From Saururus chinensis (lineage: Eukaryota; Streptophyta; Magnoliopsida; Piperales; Saururaceae), in assembly GCA_035235625.1 (NCBI GenBank), contig CP141142.1, forward strand, positions 34,792,995-34,856,994: a stretch of DNA of 64,000 nucleotides. Reading direction: 5' to 3'. Shown piece by piece: positions 61,377-64,000 of the stretch (within the stretch, counting starts at the first letter, position 1; each line of letters begins with the position of its first letter). A program made the position numbers and the translations under genes. The notes beneath the pieces were generated by a model. That model saw only the letters and a list, made by a program, of their open reading frames with translations, was not told the DNA's origin and ran no database searches.

Positions 61377-62993
61377 TTCTTCTATTCTAATAGATTTGGA
61401 AAAACTTCAAAATTTGTTGTCCGGGGTAATGTCGACTCCCACACCTCAACAATGTTTTTTCAAGCATGGTAAGCCCATTTTGTAGGTGATACGGAGCCAT
61501 AACAAACTCTCCCTAAACAGTTCATATAGGGGTATGAACATGATATATAAGAGGGCAGCTACACATAAATGGTAAGTTGCCCTCTATGTACCCTATTCGG
61601 AGCCCTCTGTGGGCTGGTCGGGGGGCTCTTGTCGCAGAGCTTGGTCATGCCAGATACATCCAAAGGAAAATACTTTCCTTGTTGGGTTGTACTAGTGGAA
61701 ACCTATATACATGTGTGGATCTAGTGGAATCACCAAGGCCTTTAAAAAATTCACTTTTAAACAATTCACCTCGTCTATAAACAAGCATAAACTATTCAAA
61801 ATAATTAAGGAACAAAAATCTACTAACGTTTCGAGCTAATGTAGCACCCATGAATTTTTTACCACAAGAATTTTGGAAATTAGGACATCGAGAGGATACT
61901 GATGTGCCAGTGATATGGATAGAAGTCAATTATGCTAAAATTGTGGGTAATTAAGCAATTATGGGTAAACTAGGTTGGTTAAACTCCTTAAAAATAGGTA
62001 AATTACACTAGGATAAGGATTTTCTTCAATCCTAAAGAATCCAAAGAGTTTAAAGAGAGTGGGAATCCAAGTTCAAGTCCAATTAAGAAGAGTTTTAACC
62101 AGTGGAGTGCACACCTGTGTTCGGCACAAGGAGACTATGTAAATTAAGGAGGAATCCATTAGCTGATCTTCTATCCAAAAGTAGGATAAACTAATCCCAA
62201 GATATGAGTATTAAGATTTCACAAGATTAAAATATACATATGTAATCATTTGTAGCAATATTATGATATTGGTGCAATACGTAGTAGAGTATGTTGGAAA
62301 TCCATTCTCCAAACTTCATAGATCCATGTTAATTTAAATTCAAGGATTTTCATCCAATGGTAGTCATACCATGTACTAAATTATGGTTTGCAAGTAAATG
62401 GATTAATGAATAGGTGATTAGTTCATTGTGGGAATAGGCTTGTTCTTCTGCTCTGATCATTGATGTCATCACTAACATGTTTCATTGGTTAGAAGGAGAC
62501 AAATTATTTCCCACACACCGACATACCTAAGGCATGTTATTGGATGAAGCAATAGGCATAGAAATGGAGCGATGTGTCGATGGGTATGTCACGTGGATGT
62601 CCAAGACTTAAAAGGGGCCTTCTCAACATGTGGGTGCTAATGACCACAAGCCCTAACACCAACGCGTCTTTGGAAAGATTGATGGTAGTTTTATCGCATC
62701 CCCAGATTTATTTTTCTAAAAACACAACAGCAAAAATATTTTTTTAATTAAAAAAAACATAACTATGTAGGATCTCATTTAATAAAGTTCATTTAGAGTT
62801 TTCTAACAATACCATAACGTGCAAATCTAACTTTGAGAGTGCAAGATATAATATTATAAAGTTAAAATTAACATAACTTAAAAAAATAAAGATTATAATA
62901 TTAATTTCTTTAGCTTTTTGGGGATTATGATAGATCAAATAGGGGTAATATAAGAATTAATGTTATAAAACATGGGTCAAATATCCCAAATTT
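61377..62993. repeat. Tandem duplication, first unit (1617 bp)
   Basis: Begins about 14 bp after the UGT copy 3 stop (TTCTTCTATTC) and is repeated at an offset of 1617 bp. It contains TATAAGAGGGCAG, GCCCTCTGTGGGCTGGTC, and an LTR-start-like TGTAGCACCCATGAATTT at about 61840. 62390-62990 of this unit has no partner because the window ends. Confidence 0.9.
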
Positions 62994-64000
62994 TTCTTCT
63001 ATTCAAATGGATTTGGAAAACTTCAAAATTTGTTGTCCAGGGGAATGTCGACTCCCACACCTCAACGATGTTTTTTCAAGTGTGGTAAGCCCATTTTGTA
63101 GGTGATACAGAGCCAAAAGAAACTCTCCCTGAACAATTCATATAGGGCTCTGAACATGATATATAAGAGGGCAGTTGCACATAAATGGTGAGTTGCCCTC
63201 TATATACCATATTCGGAGCCCTCTGTGGGCTGGTCAAGAGGCTCTTGTCACGGAGCTTGGTCATGCTAGACGCATTTAAAGGAAAATACTTTCCTTGTTG
63301 GGTTGTAGTAGTGGAAGCAAATATACATGTATGGATCTAATGGAGTCACCAACGCCTTTAAAAATTCACTTTTAAACAATTCACCTCATAGAAAAACAAG
63401 CATAAACTATTCAAAATATTTAAGGAACAAAAATCTACTAATGTTTCAAGCTAATGTAACAACCATGAATTTTTTACCACAAGAATTTTGGAAATTAGGA
63501 CATCGAGAGGATACCAATGTGCCAGTGACATGAATAGAAATCAATTACGCTAAAATCATAGGTAGTTAAGCAATTATGGGTAGACTAGATTGGTTAAACT
63601 CCTTAAAAATAGGTAAATTTCACTAAGATAAGGATTCTCTTCAATCCTAAAGAATTCAAAGAGTTTAAAGAGAGTGGGAGACCATGTTCAAGTCCAATTA
63701 AGAAGTGTTTTAACCGGTGGAGTACACACCTAAGTTCGGCACAAGGAGATTAGTAAATTAAGGAGGAATCCATTAGCTAATCTTCTATCCAAAAGTAGGA
63801 TAAACTAATCCCAACATATGAGTATTAAGATTTCACAAGATCAAAATATACATATGTAAATCATTTGTAACAGTATTATGATATTGGTGCAATACGTGGT
63901 AGTATGTTGGAAATCCATTCTCCAAACTTCATAGATCCATGTTTGTTTAAATTCAAGGATTTTCATTCAATGGTAGTCATACCATGTACTAAATTATGGT
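62994..64000. repeat. Tandem duplication, second unit, cut by window end
   Basis: Aligns with 61377-62387 with scattered substitutions and small indels. The LTR-start-like phrase here reads TGTAACAACCATGAATTT. No UGT sequence precedes it, so the duplication starts between the UGT stop codon and its 3' flank. Confidence 0.9.

Overview
This is a plant nuclear window. The evidence is long AT-rich spacers, GT-AG introns, Ty3/gypsy and Ty1/copia debris, a MuDR-like transposon, a plant mobile domain (PMD) gene, a NAC-like fragment and three UDP-glycosyltransferases (UGTs) with the plant PSPG box. It looks like a large, transposon-rich angiosperm genome; the species cannot be named from the sequence. 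Only two protein genes look intact: single-exon family-1 UGTs of the UGT92A type at 9833-11278 and 45384-46829. A third copy at 59889-61363 is broken by three frameshifts and a stop. All three lie on the plus strand about 14-35 kb apart, a dispersed tandem array stretched by insertions. Layout: 1-4625 reads as old LTR sequence on the minus strand. 4624-6045 is a dispersed repeat whose partner is at 33257-34561. 6585-8938 holds the 3' half of a TOM1-like (TOL) ubiquitin-sorting gene, frameshifted and split by a solo-LTR-like insertion. UGT copy 1 follows. From 14366 to about 25310 lies a degenerate MULE that carries a MULE transposase on the plus strand and a Ulp1 (C48) protease gene on the minus strand. 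A 4.8-kb solo LTR with a perfect 5-bp target duplication (CCTAC) sits exactly on the splice acceptor of the Ulp1 gene. From 26390 to 30000 there are LTR fragments and a roughly 22-bp minisatellite of about 44 units. A frameshifted NAC-like gene lies at 30314-30924 (minus). From 34594 to 44421 a block flanked on both sides by the same short palindromic repeats holds a PMD pseudogene (minus), itself split by a 2.1-kb solo LTR, and a foldback element carrying a dead GNAT (NATA1-like) acetyltransferase. After UGT copy 2 come a minus-strand copia fragment, a second MULE end with the same TIR as the first, a stretch homologous to the upstream region of UGT copy 3, a copia LTR, and a foldback element. 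51973-59273 is a Reina-like Ty3/gypsy element, with both LTRs and a GAAGT target duplication, that contains a second, truncated gypsy element. UGT copy 3 and a tandem duplication of at least 1 kb (unit about 1617 bp) that runs off the window finish the region. Functionally, the only host activity likely to be expressed is small-molecule glycosylation by UGT copies 1 and 2. Almost everything else is mobile-element sequence in decay, much of it readable as nested insertions in datable order.
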